Of a stretch of DNA of 64,000 nt, positions 15,914 through 24,725 are shown piece after piece. The position numbers were made by a program, and so were the translations under genes. The notes under the pieces were generated by a model. The model was given only the letters and a program-made list of their open reading frames with translations. It was not told the DNA's origin and made no database searches. Source of the stretch: Virgibacillus halotolerans (lineage in GTDB: Bacteria; Bacillota; Bacilli; Bacillales; Amphibacillaceae); assembly GCF_016908515.1 (NCBI RefSeq), contig NZ_JAFBEA010000002.1:186001-250000 (forward strand). The letters run 5' to 3'. Every line of letters begins with the position of its first letter. Within the stretch, counting starts at the first letter, position 1.

Positions 15914-16732
15914 CTAGTGAAGTTTTACTTTAACCTGTTTTAACATCGCTACTATAAGAAAGCTAACAATCACTAATAAGACCCAGGAACTCACCTTTCC
16001 TAGATGAACGAGACTCCAAGCATCAGTTTGGTTTGGGTATTCCCAAGCGCCAAAGAACGTTGCGAAGTTTTCAGCTATCCATATAAAAAATCCAATGAGC
16101 ACAAAAGAAAGTGCGAGTGGCATACGGAAACGGGTGCCATCAACCTCGTATGTGATCCATGACTTCCAAAAAATAATAATTATAAGTCCAGATAACCACC
16201 AACGAACATCAATCCAATAATGATGCGTGAAAAAATTTAAATATATCGCAGCTGCAAGCATAAAAACGACCCAAAACGGTGGCCACTTAACGAGTTCAAC
16301 CTTTAATCTTCTCCAAGCCTGGCAAAGGTAACTTGCCACACTTGCATACATGAACCCGCTATATAAAGGCACTCCAAAAAGTTTGAAATATCCTTCCTCT
16401 GGATAAGACCAAGAGCCCATATGTACCTTGAAAATTTCAAGTGATAGTCCAATAAGGTGGAACAATGTGATAACCTTTAGTTCATCACGTGTTTCAAGTC
16501 CAGAACGTACCATCCACCACTGCATCAGAAGAAAGATGATGAGTAGCCAGTCATACCGTGGTAGGAAGGGGAGTGTCACGATTTGTGTGAAAGCTAAAGA
16601 AACAAAAATAACGACAGGAAACAAACATGATAGGGCCTCCTCCCAACCAAAAAGAACGAGTCGTTTTAGTGCCCTCATGATTTGTGCCTTCAACGTTTTC
16701 TTCTGTGAATCAATTTGAATGGTTTTATTCAT
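15914..16732 (-). CDS. DUF817 family integral membrane protein
   Basis: A 272-residue protein with about seven to eight hydrophobic helices. Family-type segments are LFGWEEALSCLFPVVIF, LIGLSLEIFKVHMGSWSYPE, KLFGVPLYSGFMYASVASY and WIAENFATFFGAWEYPNQ. The many conserved Trp, Tyr, Glu and His residues near membrane edges recall the carotenoid-related and DUF817 group, but the function is not known. The start is ATG at 16732 behind AGAAGGGGAG. It is followed at a distance by the divergent 85-base repeat and is not obviously in an operon. Confidence 0.8.
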   Translation of the reverse strand: MNKTIQIDSQKKTLKAQIMRALKRLVLFGWEEALSCLFPVVIFVSLAFTQIVTLPFLPRYDWLLIIFLLMQWWMVRSGLETRDELKVITLFHLIGLSLEIFKVHMGSWSYPEEGYFKLFGVPLYSGFMYASVASYLCQAWRRLKVELVKWPPFWVVFMLAAAIYLNFFTHHYWIDVRWWLSGLIIIIFWKSWITYEVDGTRFRMPLALSFVLIGFFIWIAENFATFFGAWEYPNQTDAWSLVHLGKVSSWVLLVIVSFLIVAMLKQVKVKLH

Positions 16733-16809
16733 GAATAACTCCCCTTCTATACATTTGATTCATTGAATAATGGATTTTTTTACTTTCAATGTTAAATATT
16801 TCCTCAGTA

Positions 16810-17031
16810 TTAATTTTGTGAGTTTTCATCACATCGGTATTCTAAAACATCTCCGGGCTGACATTCTAAAGCCTTGCAAATCGCCTCTAAAGTGGATAAT
16901 CGAATCGCTTTTGCCTTTCCGTTTTTCAATATAGAAAGGTTAGCCATTGTTATTCCAACCCTCTCCGAAAGTTCTGTCACGCTCATTTTTCGTTTAGCCA
17001 GCATCACATCAATATTGATTATAATCGCCAC
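16810..17031 (-). CDS. Small Cro/C1-type HTH regulator (YozG-like)
   Basis: A 73-residue DNA-binding protein that is essentially one Cro/C1 helix-turn-helix: NIDVMLAKRKMSVTELSERV, then ITMANLSILKNGKAKAIRLS and LEAICKALECQPGDVLEY. The start is probably GTG at 17031, six bases after GAGGTG; GTG at 17040 would overlap that ribosome binding site. It lies directly after the DUF2975 gene, whose stop codon is 11 bases upstream. This two-gene arrangement is common in Bacilli. It may regulate its own operon. Confidence 0.85.
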   Translation of the reverse strand: MAIIINIDVMLAKRKMSVTELSERVGITMANLSILKNGKAKAIRLSTLEAICKALECQPGDVLEYRCDENSQN

Positions 17032-17041
17032 GTTATTCACC

Positions 17042-17521
17042 TCAGACCGTTAATTCATTTTCTGACTTTATATCGATCGCATTTTTTAATAGCTTTTGAA
17101 GAACAGCGGCAAAGACTGCAATCACCATGCAACCAAAAATAATGACCATCCCTATCAGTATAATACCTGGGGCATCGTCTACCTCTGCTATAAGATATAA
17201 GAGCGGCATAAATACCACATACAAGGCACCGATGACGATGGCACAGTTTTTGATATTTTTTAAAGACTTTACAGATGATTCCGAGAAAGCTTTGTTGTTA
17301 TCAATATAGCTTAAAAGTTTTAAAGTCTGATACAATGCAGCAAAAAATGCGATCGCTGTTACATATAATCCGATTAAAAAAGGATATTGCAAATAAGCTA
17401 ACTTTGGGTTTAATTCCGCGAAATATTCAGCTATCCCTGGCAATAAAAATATACACAAAGCAAGGATAGGGAGTCCCATAAGAACAACAACGAACTTTAA
17501 AAAGAATGTTTCTCTTTTCAT
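17042..17521 (-). CDS. DUF2975 family membrane protein
   Basis: A 159-residue protein with four predicted membrane helices: residues about 7-30, 45-67, 93-115 and 120-143. It has the family-typical LKLLSYIDNNKAFSESSVKSLKNIKNC loop between helices 2 and 3. The ATG at 17521 follows GAGGTG; a GTG three codons earlier is part of that site. It is the first gene of an operon with the HTH regulator downstream. The cellular role is unknown, but the pairing with a regulator suggests a sensing or regulator-sequestering membrane protein. Confidence 0.8.
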   Translation of the reverse strand: MKRETFFLKFVVVLMGLPILALCIFLLPGIAEYFAELNPKLAYLQYPFLIGLYVTAIAFFAALYQTLKLLSYIDNNKAFSESSVKSLKNIKNCAIVIGALYVVFMPLLYLIAEVDDAPGIILIGMVIIFGCMVIAVFAAVLQKLLKNAIDIKSENELTV

Positions 17522-18292
17522 AAAACGCACCTCACCTATTTATTATAAATTTTATTTTAACACGATATTTATCGTTTTACAATAAATTAATATTGATAAT
17601 CGTTGCGTTATTATTGTTTTATAAAAGTCCTTAAAGGTTTAAGTTTGAAAAACTCATTATTCGAAAGCACTTTGAAACGAGGAAGAATATATTCGTTATC
17701 AATCGCAAGGAGAAAATCATGCTGCAATTTAATTTTCCCATAGCTGACGAAATAATCATTAGGTGAACAACACTGGTGACCCCTTTATTTTGATTGCCAT
17801 GAATCGGGCATTAGAAAAGAGTGAGGCGAAATAGATTGTCCCATAAGTTCATGAAGTAACTGTTGAAAAAAGAAACAATAATATTCTATTCATCCTCTTG
17901 ACAAGATTATCTGGAGAGTATAAAATGTTTTTGATGCGAAAAACAACAGTTTTAATAGAGTCTGTACTATTCTAAGCAACAAATAGAAAGTGTGTTGTAA
18001 ATGATCTATGTGAGTTATTGGTGATATTGTTGCTAAGGTAATAGAAATTCTAGTACGTTTTCAATTTGCAAATGAGTAACCAGGAATAAAGGATAAGTAG
18101 TTTAAAATAAATTTTAATACTTAACCCCTTTTGTAAGCACTATCAATTGTGGTGACAAATTCAACCGGGTAGTCAGTTGTTGAAAGCGTATAACATAGGA
18201 GGTAGGAACAATCTGTATACGTCGTCATGATAGAAATAAATTACAACATCTTCATCTATAAAACTACTAAAGTTTAAATCAGGAGGGTTAAT
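17522..18292. other. 770-base intergenic region
   Basis: No gene is supported. Short open stretches such as ILIAMNRALEKSEAK (ending near 17834) look like random or eroded coding sequence. The downstream half carries the cre-like site at 18180 and must include the promoter of the GntP permease. Confidence 0.4.
18180..18194 (+). promoter_or_regulatory. cre-like operator before GntP permease
   Basis: TTGAAAGCGTATAAC, preceded by TTG, gives TTGTTGAAAGCGT. The same 13-base string occurs at 21943-21955 before the kinase gene of the same island. It fits a CcpA cre with mismatches, or a site for the local PrpR-like regulator. Confidence 0.45.
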
Positions 18293-19639
18293 ATGCCATT
18301 AATCATTGTTGCAATAGGGGTACTACTATTACTTATTTTAATTATGAAGTTTAAATTAAACACATTTGTTTCATTAATTATTGTTTCATTCATTGTAGCT
18401 TTAGCACTTGGAATGCCCATGGAAGATATTGTTGATTCGATTGAAAGCGGTTTAGGCGGGACCCTTGGTCATATTGGATTAATATTCGGGATGGGCGCAA
18501 TGCTCGGCAGATTAATTGCAGATTCTGGCGGAGCTAATCGTATTGCTATTACCCTAATTGACAAATTTGGGGAAAAAAGAATTCAATGGGCTGTTCTATT
18601 TGCCTCATTTATAGTTGGTATTGCATTATTCCTTGAAGTTGCTATTGTCTTATTAGTTCCAATTATATTCTCGATTGCAAAGGAATTAAAAATTTCTATT
18701 GTAAAATTAGGACTACCTATGGTTACTGCTGCTTTAGCAACACATGCTTTCTTACCTCCGCATCCGGGACCAACAGTAGTGGCTGCAGAATATGGTGCAA
18801 ATATTGGTTTGGTTTTAATTTACGGAATTATTGTTGCTGCACCAACAGTTGTTTTAGCGGGTATTCTGTATCCTAAACTTGCTAAAAAGATTGTGCCAAC
18901 TGCATTTACTAGGGAAGGTAGTGAGTCTTTTGGTGTTCAAAAAACATTCAAAATAGAGGAAACACCTGGTTTTGGTATTAGTATATTTACTGCACTATTC
19001 CCTGTTATGTTAATGGCTTTAGGTGCTGTAGTCGATATGATTCAACCAGCTCTAGGGTTTTCGGATAATATGTTAGTGAGAATTATTCGTTTTGTTGGTA
19101 ATTCTTCGACTGCAATGTTGCTTTCTTTATTGATGGCAACCTATACAATGGGATTGAGGAGGAAGATTCCTATTAATAAATTAATGGAATCTTGTTCTTC
19201 GGCAATTAATGCCTTGGGGATGCTACTTTTGATTATTGGTGGCGGCGGTGCACTAAAACAAGTACTTATTGATGGTGGCGTTGGTGATTATGTCGCTAAT
19301 ATTTTTGAAGGATCTTCTATGTCGCCTATCTTCTTTGCATGGATGGTCGCAGCAATATTACGTATATGCTTAGGATCTGGCACTGTTGCAACTTTAACAA
19401 CTGCAGGATTGGTTATTCCGTCGCTTGCTGGAATGCCTGACGTTAACCTAGAGTTAGTCGCACTTGCGACAGGAGCTGGGAGTGCAATTGCATCACATGT
19501 TAATGATGCTGGCTTCTGGATGGTTAAGGAATCTTTAGGTATGACCCTAAAAGAAGCATTTGGGACATATACCGTACTATCCACTATAGTCGCTGTATCA
19601 GGATTGATATGTACTTTATTATTAGATATGGTTTTATAA
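18293..19639 (+). CDS. GntP-family sugar-acid permease
   Basis: A 448-residue polytopic membrane protein with about 12 helices. GntP-family signatures include GLGGTLGHIGLIFGMGAMLG, HAFLPPHPGPTVVAAEYGAN (the conserved PPHPGP loop, about residue 156) and VNDAGFWMVKESLGMT. The family imports gluconate and related aldonic or hydroxy acids by proton symport. Its neighbours are a four-carbon acid sugar kinase and a PdxA2 homologue, so threonate or erythronate is a better guess than gluconate. AGGAGGG lies seven bases before the ATG. A perfect terminator follows, separating it from the regulator gene. Confidence 0.9.
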   Translation: MPLIIVAIGVLLLLILIMKFKLNTFVSLIIVSFIVALALGMPMEDIVDSIESGLGGTLGHIGLIFGMGAMLGRLIADSGGANRIAITLIDKFGEKRIQWAVLFASFIVGIALFLEVAIVLLVPIIFSIAKELKISIVKLGLPMVTAALATHAFLPPHPGPTVVAAEYGANIGLVLIYGIIVAAPTVVLAGILYPKLAKKIVPTAFTREGSESFGVQKTFKIEETPGFGISIFTALFPVMLMALGAVVDMIQPALGFSDNMLVRIIRFVGNSSTAMLLSLLMATYTMGLRRKIPINKLMESCSSAINALGMLLLIIGGGGALKQVLIDGGVGDYVANIFEGSSMSPIFFAWMVAAILRICLGSGTVATLTTAGLVIPSLAGMPDVNLELVALATGAGSAIASHVNDAGFWMVKESLGMTLKEAFGTYTVLSTIVAVSGLICTLLLDMVL

Positions 19640-19648
19640 AGTAACAGA

Positions 19649-19674
19649 AGCGACCATTTTATAAAATGGTCGCT
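19649..19674 (+). terminator. Perfect palindromic terminator
   Basis: AGCGACCATTT and its exact complement AAATGGTCGCT form the stem, followed by TTTTAT. It ends the GntP permease transcript. Confidence 0.85.
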
Positions 19675-19838
19675 TTTTATATTGCTTACAATTTATTAAG
19701 GTGAACCACAACATTTGCAAGTTAAATATGATAAATTAAATGAAACAATATATTGATGCAACAATAGTGTCATAGGTTTTTAGTAGGTAAGAATCTGATA
19801 TTTCATATCTATTATATTTACAGATATGAAAACACACC

Positions 19839-19853
19839 TTGAAATCGCTTTAC
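19839..19853 (+). promoter_or_regulatory. Weak cre-like site before the PrpR-like gene
   Basis: TTGAAATCGCTTTAC has one mismatch to the cre consensus, at the purine before CG. It lies 200 bases before the regulator gene. The rest of 19675-20051 shows no gene. Confidence 0.3.
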
Positions 19854-20051
19854 CAACTGCTTTTACTTTGGGGAAAATTGGCTTATAATTGTATTGTGTT
19901 GCAAAATGCATAGAATGCTTCTTGAACCAATAAAAAGAATAGATAAAAAATCCCCTTACTTAGTTCTAGGTGGGATGATATATTTCTTTAAAAAAGTAAA
20001 ATTTAATAAGGATGTTTATCTCGATTTTTGTTAAAGAAGGTGAAGGAAAAA

Positions 20052-21824
20052 ATGATAAAAGCATTGGTAATTGTCCCTTATGAGGGATTGTTTGAAATGA
20101 TGAAAGAAATCAGTGAAGAAGTGGAAGATATTCAATTACAAATCGAATTAGGTAATTTATATGAAGGAGTGGCTATTGCAAAGCATGCTGAAAATGCTGG
20201 TTATCATGTCATCATTAGCCGTGGCGGTACAGCTTCAATGATTCAAGAGGCTGTATCTATTCCAGTGATTGACATTCAAGTGTCTGGTTATGATGTGTTA
20301 CGTATTTTAACACTTGTAAAAGGATTTTCAGGTAAAGCCGCTATCGTTGGGTTCTCGAATATTACACAAGGTGCTTCTACCATATGTAAGCTGCTTGATT
20401 TAGACATTAAAACATTAACAATTACAAAGGATATTGAAGTTAAAGAGAAATTGACGTATTTAAAAGAAAATGGCTATGAAGTGGTAATCGGAGATGTGAT
20501 TACGGTTCAAGCAGCTAAAAAATTAGGTCTGACAGGGGTTCTGATTACATCCGGAAAGGAAGCTATTATTGATGCGTTAGAAGAAGCAAGAAGATCATAT
20601 CGCTTATTTTCGGGACTACAAAAAGGAATTTCTTTATTTCAATCTATTCTCGATTGTAATGAACAGGCAATAGGGGTTTTCAATAAAGAAGAGAAATTGG
20701 TTTATGGAAATGAACGTTTCAATAAGGAATTTTATTGGATGGAATCAGGTAATACGACAGATGTAAAAAAGTTAATACAAGAAACTTCTTTAACACATGA
20801 AAAGCAAGCAAAAACGCTTTACATTAATCATTCATTATGGAAAGTAATGACATGTCCTACTGAAGGAGCTATTGTATTGTTTTTTGAAAAAACAGATCCT
20901 AACCGATCGATTGTACAAAGTGAGAATATTAACCTGAACGCAATAGAATTGTATACATCCGCTTCCCGTATACCTATTTCAGGAAAAAGTGATCAAATTC
21001 AGAAGGTGTTGAATCAAGTAAATCAATACAGTAAAAGTGAAGAACCTGTCTGGATTTCAGGGGAAGAGGGAAATGGAAAAGCATTGGTTGCCCACGCCAT
21101 TTATTTAAAAAGAAAAACAATGAATGAACCATTGATTACATTGCATTGTGATTTAATAAGTGCAGAACAACTGAAAGATTTAATTAATGAAGACTTTTTT
21201 CAAAAATACGCCAGTGGTGTTATTTTCCTTAAAAATATCGATAAATTGAATTCCTATATGCAAAAGGAGTTATTTCATATACTCAAGAATGGAAATGATA
21301 AAAAGCCACAATGGCTAGTATCATCTGAGGATGATATTGAAGAAAAAGTTAAAAATGACACATTTCATCGCGGGTTATTTCACATATTGTCGCAGTTGAA
21401 AATTCATATACCACCACTTCGGGAACGCAGAACAGATATTGAGGATTTAGCCCATGTATTTATTTCTGAATTGCATCCGAAATATGGAAATGAAGTAGTT
21501 GGGATTAGGCTGGATGCTTTGGAGAGGATTATCAGCTATGATTGGCCAGGAAATGTAGGGCAACTTAAACAAGTAATCGAACAATTATTTTTAGAATCAA
21601 AATCTTATTATATCGAAAAGGAAGAAGTTGAAATTGTTTTTAAAAGATTAGAGCAGCAAGAAAAGAGGAATGATGCGTTATCACATATTGATATAAGTGG
21701 TACATTAGATGAAATTGAAAAACAAGTGCTATCTAAAGTTCTTGAAGATGAAGGAATGAATCAATCAAAAGCAGCTAAACGCTTAGGTATAAATCGATCC
21801 ACATTGTGGCGCAAGCTAAAATAA
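20052..21824 (+). CDS. PrpR-type regulator with degenerate AAA+ domain
   Basis: A 590-residue regulator. Residues 1 to about 190 are a clear PrpR N-terminal sensor (AENAGYHVIISRGGTASMIQ, IPVIDIQVSGYDVLRIL, GVLITSGKEAI). A PAS-like segment follows, then an AAA+ region that has lost its active motifs. Walker A is GEEGNGKA instead of GESGTGKE (about residue 337), the GAFTGA loop is absent, and Walker B reads GVIFLKNIDK instead of TLFLDEI. A Fis-type HTH ends the protein (NQSKAAKRLGINRSTLWRKL). It therefore probably cannot hydrolyse ATP or open sigma-54 promoters, and likely acts with sigma-A as repressor or activator. The ATG at 20052 is chosen because GGTGAAGGA lies just upstream; TTG at 20028 lacks one. 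It probably controls the flanking sugar-acid genes. Confidence 0.85.
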   Translation: MIKALVIVPYEGLFEMMKEISEEVEDIQLQIELGNLYEGVAIAKHAENAGYHVIISRGGTASMIQEAVSIPVIDIQVSGYDVLRILTLVKGFSGKAAIVGFSNITQGASTICKLLDLDIKTLTITKDIEVKEKLTYLKENGYEVVIGDVITVQAAKKLGLTGVLITSGKEAIIDALEEARRSYRLFSGLQKGISLFQSILDCNEQAIGVFNKEEKLVYGNERFNKEFYWMESGNTTDVKKLIQETSLTHEKQAKTLYINHSLWKVMTCPTEGAIVLFFEKTDPNRSIVQSENINLNAIELYTSASRIPISGKSDQIQKVLNQVNQYSKSEEPVWISGEEGNGKALVAHAIYLKRKTMNEPLITLHCDLISAEQLKDLINEDFFQKYASGVIFLKNIDKLNSYMQKELFHILKNGNDKKPQWLVSSEDDIEEKVKNDTFHRGLFHILSQLKIHIPPLRERRTDIEDLAHVFISELHPKYGNEVVGIRLDALERIISYDWPGNVGQLKQVIEQLFLESKSYYIEKEEVEIVFKRLEQQEKRNDALSHIDISGTLDEIEKQVLSKVLEDEGMNQSKAAKRLGINRSTLWRKLK

Positions 21825-21945
21825 TAGCTTGCTTTTTCATGTGAAAAAACAAGATGTTATTGATGCAAAATAAGACAATTAATTAAATTATATAATTAAA
21901 CTTTAAAAACATTGCTAAATGCAACGTTTTAGTTTATTATTATTG

Positions 21946-21960
21946 TTGAAAGCGTTATAA
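21946..21960 (+). promoter_or_regulatory. cre-like operator before the kinase gene
   Basis: TTGAAAGCGTTATAA has one mismatch to the cre consensus. AAGCGTT occurs twice in tandem here (21950 and 21959). The TTGTTGAAAGCGT string is shared with the site upstream of the GntP gene. No gene lies in the 317 bases before the kinase. Confidence 0.45.
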
Positions 21961-22141
21961 GCGTTTGGAAATAATAAGAATGTATAGAGATCAAAGGAAA
22001 AAAACAATAGGTATATTGCAGAACCTAAAATGAGAAACAAATCAAAAAATACAATGCAATATTAAATAGGCAAGATAAGTCGGAATCAAATAAGCAAAAC
22101 GTGTAAGCCGAAATTGTAGAAGAAAGGGGGGGCAGAAATAG

Positions 22142-23458
22142 ATGAAACTAGCAGTTATAGCAGATGATTTAACCGGTGCAAATGATACTGGTGTTCAATT
22201 TGCAAAAAAAGGTTTAAGCACGACCGTGCTCTTTTCTGATACACAATTACAACCAACTCATTTAAGCGAAGATGCCACTGTTTTAAATTCAGATAGTCGT
22301 GCACTAAATCCTCGAAAGGCCTATGATATTGTTTTTAATCTATCAACAGAATTGAACAAATTAGATGTTACAAAAGTATTTAAGAAAATAGATTCGACCA
22401 TGAGAGGAAATATTGGTGTAGAAATTGATGCAGTAATGGATGTATTTAAATATAAAACTTCATTTGTGGTACCGGCTTTTCCAAAAGGCAATCGAACGAC
22501 AGTAAATGGAAAACACTATGTTAATCGTGTGCTATTAACAGAAACAGAAATTGCAAATGATCCCTCCTGTCCAGTAAAAGAAAGCTATCTTCCGAAATTG
22601 TTGCAAGAGCAAAGTATGCGGGAAGTAGCATTAATTTCAATTTCTGATGTGCGAAAAGGGAAAAGTCATTTATCAGAAAAAATGATTGAGTTGTCCTCAG
22701 GTGAAACATCAAAAATTATTATCATTGATGCAACTACTGATGAAGAACTAAAGACGATTGTCGAAGCTACTGAAATTTTACAAGATAATTTCCTGTGGGT
22801 TGGTTCAGCTGGGATTGCTTATCATCTTTCAAACACTGCTCATCGTGAAGAAGTATTACTTGAAAGACTAGAGGATGAGCGACCACCGGTACTAGTAGTA
22901 GCAGGTAGTGTGAATACGATTACGCATCGACAGATTCAAGATTTGAAAAAAGGGAACAATGTAGAGGAAATTGTTATCTCTCCTGAAGCATTCTTTTATG
23001 AAGATAAGAGAGAACTTGAGATTGATCGTATTGTTAAAGCGGGTCAAGCATTACTGGAAAAAGGCGATTTAGTAATAACGACAAATCGTGAGCAAGAGGC
23101 AATGAATAGAGTGAAGGAACTTAAACTTAAACTTGATTTATCGAACTTCGAAGTAGGTCATACAATTGCTAAATCTATGGGTGTAATTGCAGGCCGGTTA
23201 ATTGAAAGCAAGGACATTTGTGGTGCTGTTTTAACAGGTGGAGATATTGCTGGAGCCACATGTAAAGAATTAAATGGTGAAGGCATTCGTGTCATTGGTG
23301 AAGTAGAAGCTGGTATTCCTTATGGTAGGTTATTCGGTGGATTTTTTGATGGTATTCCAATTGTTACAAAAGCGGGCGCATTTGGTACAGAGCAAGCACT
23401 TTCGAAAGCCCTTCAAACAATTACTAAAGTTAGTGCACATGATATAAACAATGAGTGA
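22142..23458 (+). CDS. Four-carbon acid sugar kinase family protein
   Basis: A 438-residue cytoplasmic kinase. The N-terminal substrate domain begins KLAVIADDLTGANDTGVQFA and carries FKKIDSTMRGNIGVEID (residue about 81) and VPAFPKGNRTTVNGKHYVN. The C-terminal nucleotide domain has WVGSAGIAYHL, LVVAGSVNTITHRQI and VLTGGDIAGATCKEL, then VEAGIPYGRLFGG. Family members (DtnK, OtnK) phosphorylate D-threonate, D-erythronate or 3-oxo-tetronates at C4. The PdxA2-type dehydrogenase 75 bases downstream would act on the 4-phosphate, which argues for D-threonate or D-erythronate as substrate. The ribosome binding site is AGAAAGGGGGGGC. Confidence 0.88.
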   Translation: MKLAVIADDLTGANDTGVQFAKKGLSTTVLFSDTQLQPTHLSEDATVLNSDSRALNPRKAYDIVFNLSTELNKLDVTKVFKKIDSTMRGNIGVEIDAVMDVFKYKTSFVVPAFPKGNRTTVNGKHYVNRVLLTETEIANDPSCPVKESYLPKLLQEQSMREVALISISDVRKGKSHLSEKMIELSSGETSKIIIIDATTDEELKTIVEATEILQDNFLWVGSAGIAYHLSNTAHREEVLLERLEDERPPVLVVAGSVNTITHRQIQDLKKGNNVEEIVISPEAFFYEDKRELEIDRIVKAGQALLEKGDLVITTNREQEAMNRVKELKLKLDLSNFEVGHTIAKSMGVIAGRLIESKDICGAVLTGGDIAGATCKELNGEGIRVIGEVEAGIPYGRLFGGFFDGIPIVTKAGAFGTEQALSKALQTITKVSAHDINNE

Positions 23459-23532
23459 CGATTTTTAAATCATATAAATGTAAATGGAAAGCATTTTATA
23501 CGAAATAGGATAAGATAATAGGAGGAATAATT

Positions 23533-24537
23533 ATGGTTACGAATAAACCAAGTATTGCAATTACTATGGGCGATCCCTCAGGAGTTGGACCTGAAATTAT
23601 CGTCAAATCTTTAAATGATAAAGACATCTATGAAACTTGCCGTCCATTTGTGGTTGGTGATGCTAAAATTATAAAAAGAGCTTTAGGTGTAACAAATATT
23701 GAACTTCAATTAAATAGCATTTCAAAACCTGAAGATGCAAAGCACCAATATGGCACAATAGATATTATTGATTTAGATCTAGTTTCTGAAGATTTACCAT
23801 GGGGACAAGTTTCTCCTGAAGCTGGAAATGCTGCATTTCGTTATTTGGAAAAGGCGATTGCTTATGCGAATGAAGGTAAAATTCAAGGGATTTGTACAGC
23901 ACCTTTAAATAAAGAGGCGCTTCATAAAGCAGGTCACATTTACCCTGGACACACTGAAATATTAGCGGAATTAACAAATACAAAAGATTTCGCAATGATG
24001 CTATCTGCTCCTGGACTCCGAGTGATTCATGTGACAACCCATGTTGGACTTATGGATGCAATTAATAAAATCAATGTTGATCGTCAATATACAGTTATTA
24101 AACTTGCGCATGAAACATTACAAAAAGCAGGAATTAAATCACCTCGAATCGCAGTTTGCGGGATTAACCCCCATGCTGGGGAAAATGGACTTTTTGGAAA
24201 TGGTGAAGAGGAAGAAAAAATTATTCCAGCTATAGAAAAGGCGCAGGAAGAAGGTATTAATGTACAGGGACCACTTCCGGCGGATACATTATTCTTTAGA
24301 GCAAAACGCGGTGACTTTGACATTGTTGTTGCACAATATCATGATCAAGGTCATGGGCCAATTAAAGTGTTAGGTCTAGAGGCTGGAGTAAATATTACAG
24401 TCGGTCTTCCAACGATCCGTACAAGCGTTGACCATGGGACGGCTTTTGATATCGCTGGGAAAAATATTGCTGATGAACTGTCGCTAAAAGAAGCTCTTCG
24501 CATGGCGATTGAATTAGCTCCTGAGAATGAATCATAA
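23533..24537 (+). CDS. pdxA2: PdxA2-type 4-phosphoerythronate/threonate dehydrogenase
   Basis: A 334-residue NAD-dependent, metal-requiring oxidative decarboxylase of the PdxA family. Visible motifs are ITMGDPSGVGPEIIVKSL (residue 9 on), the metal His in GHTEILAELT and THVGLMDAI, and QYHDQGHGPIKVLGLEAGVN with TIRTSVDHGTAFDIAG near the end. PdxA2 enzymes act on D-threonate or D-erythronate 4-phosphate, giving dihydroxyacetone phosphate, carbon dioxide and NADH. The position behind a four-carbon acid kinase, rather than among pyridoxine genes, favours this catabolic role over 4-hydroxythreonine phosphate oxidation. AGGAGG precedes the ATG. Confidence 0.9.
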   Translation: MVTNKPSIAITMGDPSGVGPEIIVKSLNDKDIYETCRPFVVGDAKIIKRALGVTNIELQLNSISKPEDAKHQYGTIDIIDLDLVSEDLPWGQVSPEAGNAAFRYLEKAIAYANEGKIQGICTAPLNKEALHKAGHIYPGHTEILAELTNTKDFAMMLSAPGLRVIHVTTHVGLMDAINKINVDRQYTVIKLAHETLQKAGIKSPRIAVCGINPHAGENGLFGNGEEEEKIIPAIEKAQEEGINVQGPLPADTLFFRAKRGDFDIVVAQYHDQGHGPIKVLGLEAGVNITVGLPTIRTSVDHGTAFDIAGKNIADELSLKEALRMAIELAPENES

Positions 24538-24543
24538 TTATTT

Positions 24544-24580
24544 AGCAAGAGATTGTACCGTAGATCTCTTGCTTTCCTTA
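24544..24580 (+). terminator. Terminator after pdxA2
   Basis: AGCAAGAGAT and ATCTCTTGCT form a perfect 10-bp stem, followed by TTCCTTATTATT. The LarA-like gene beyond it therefore probably has its own promoter. Confidence 0.75.
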
Positions 24581-24725
24581 TTATTAAAATTCTGTTGAAG
24601 AACGATGTTATCTTGAATTTACTTTGAACTCACTACATCCGTATATTGTTATCATTTTAAAGGGATGTTTCTTAAATAAGGATAAACGGAATTGAATGTT
24701 TTTAGTATGAAAGGAGTGCAATTGA

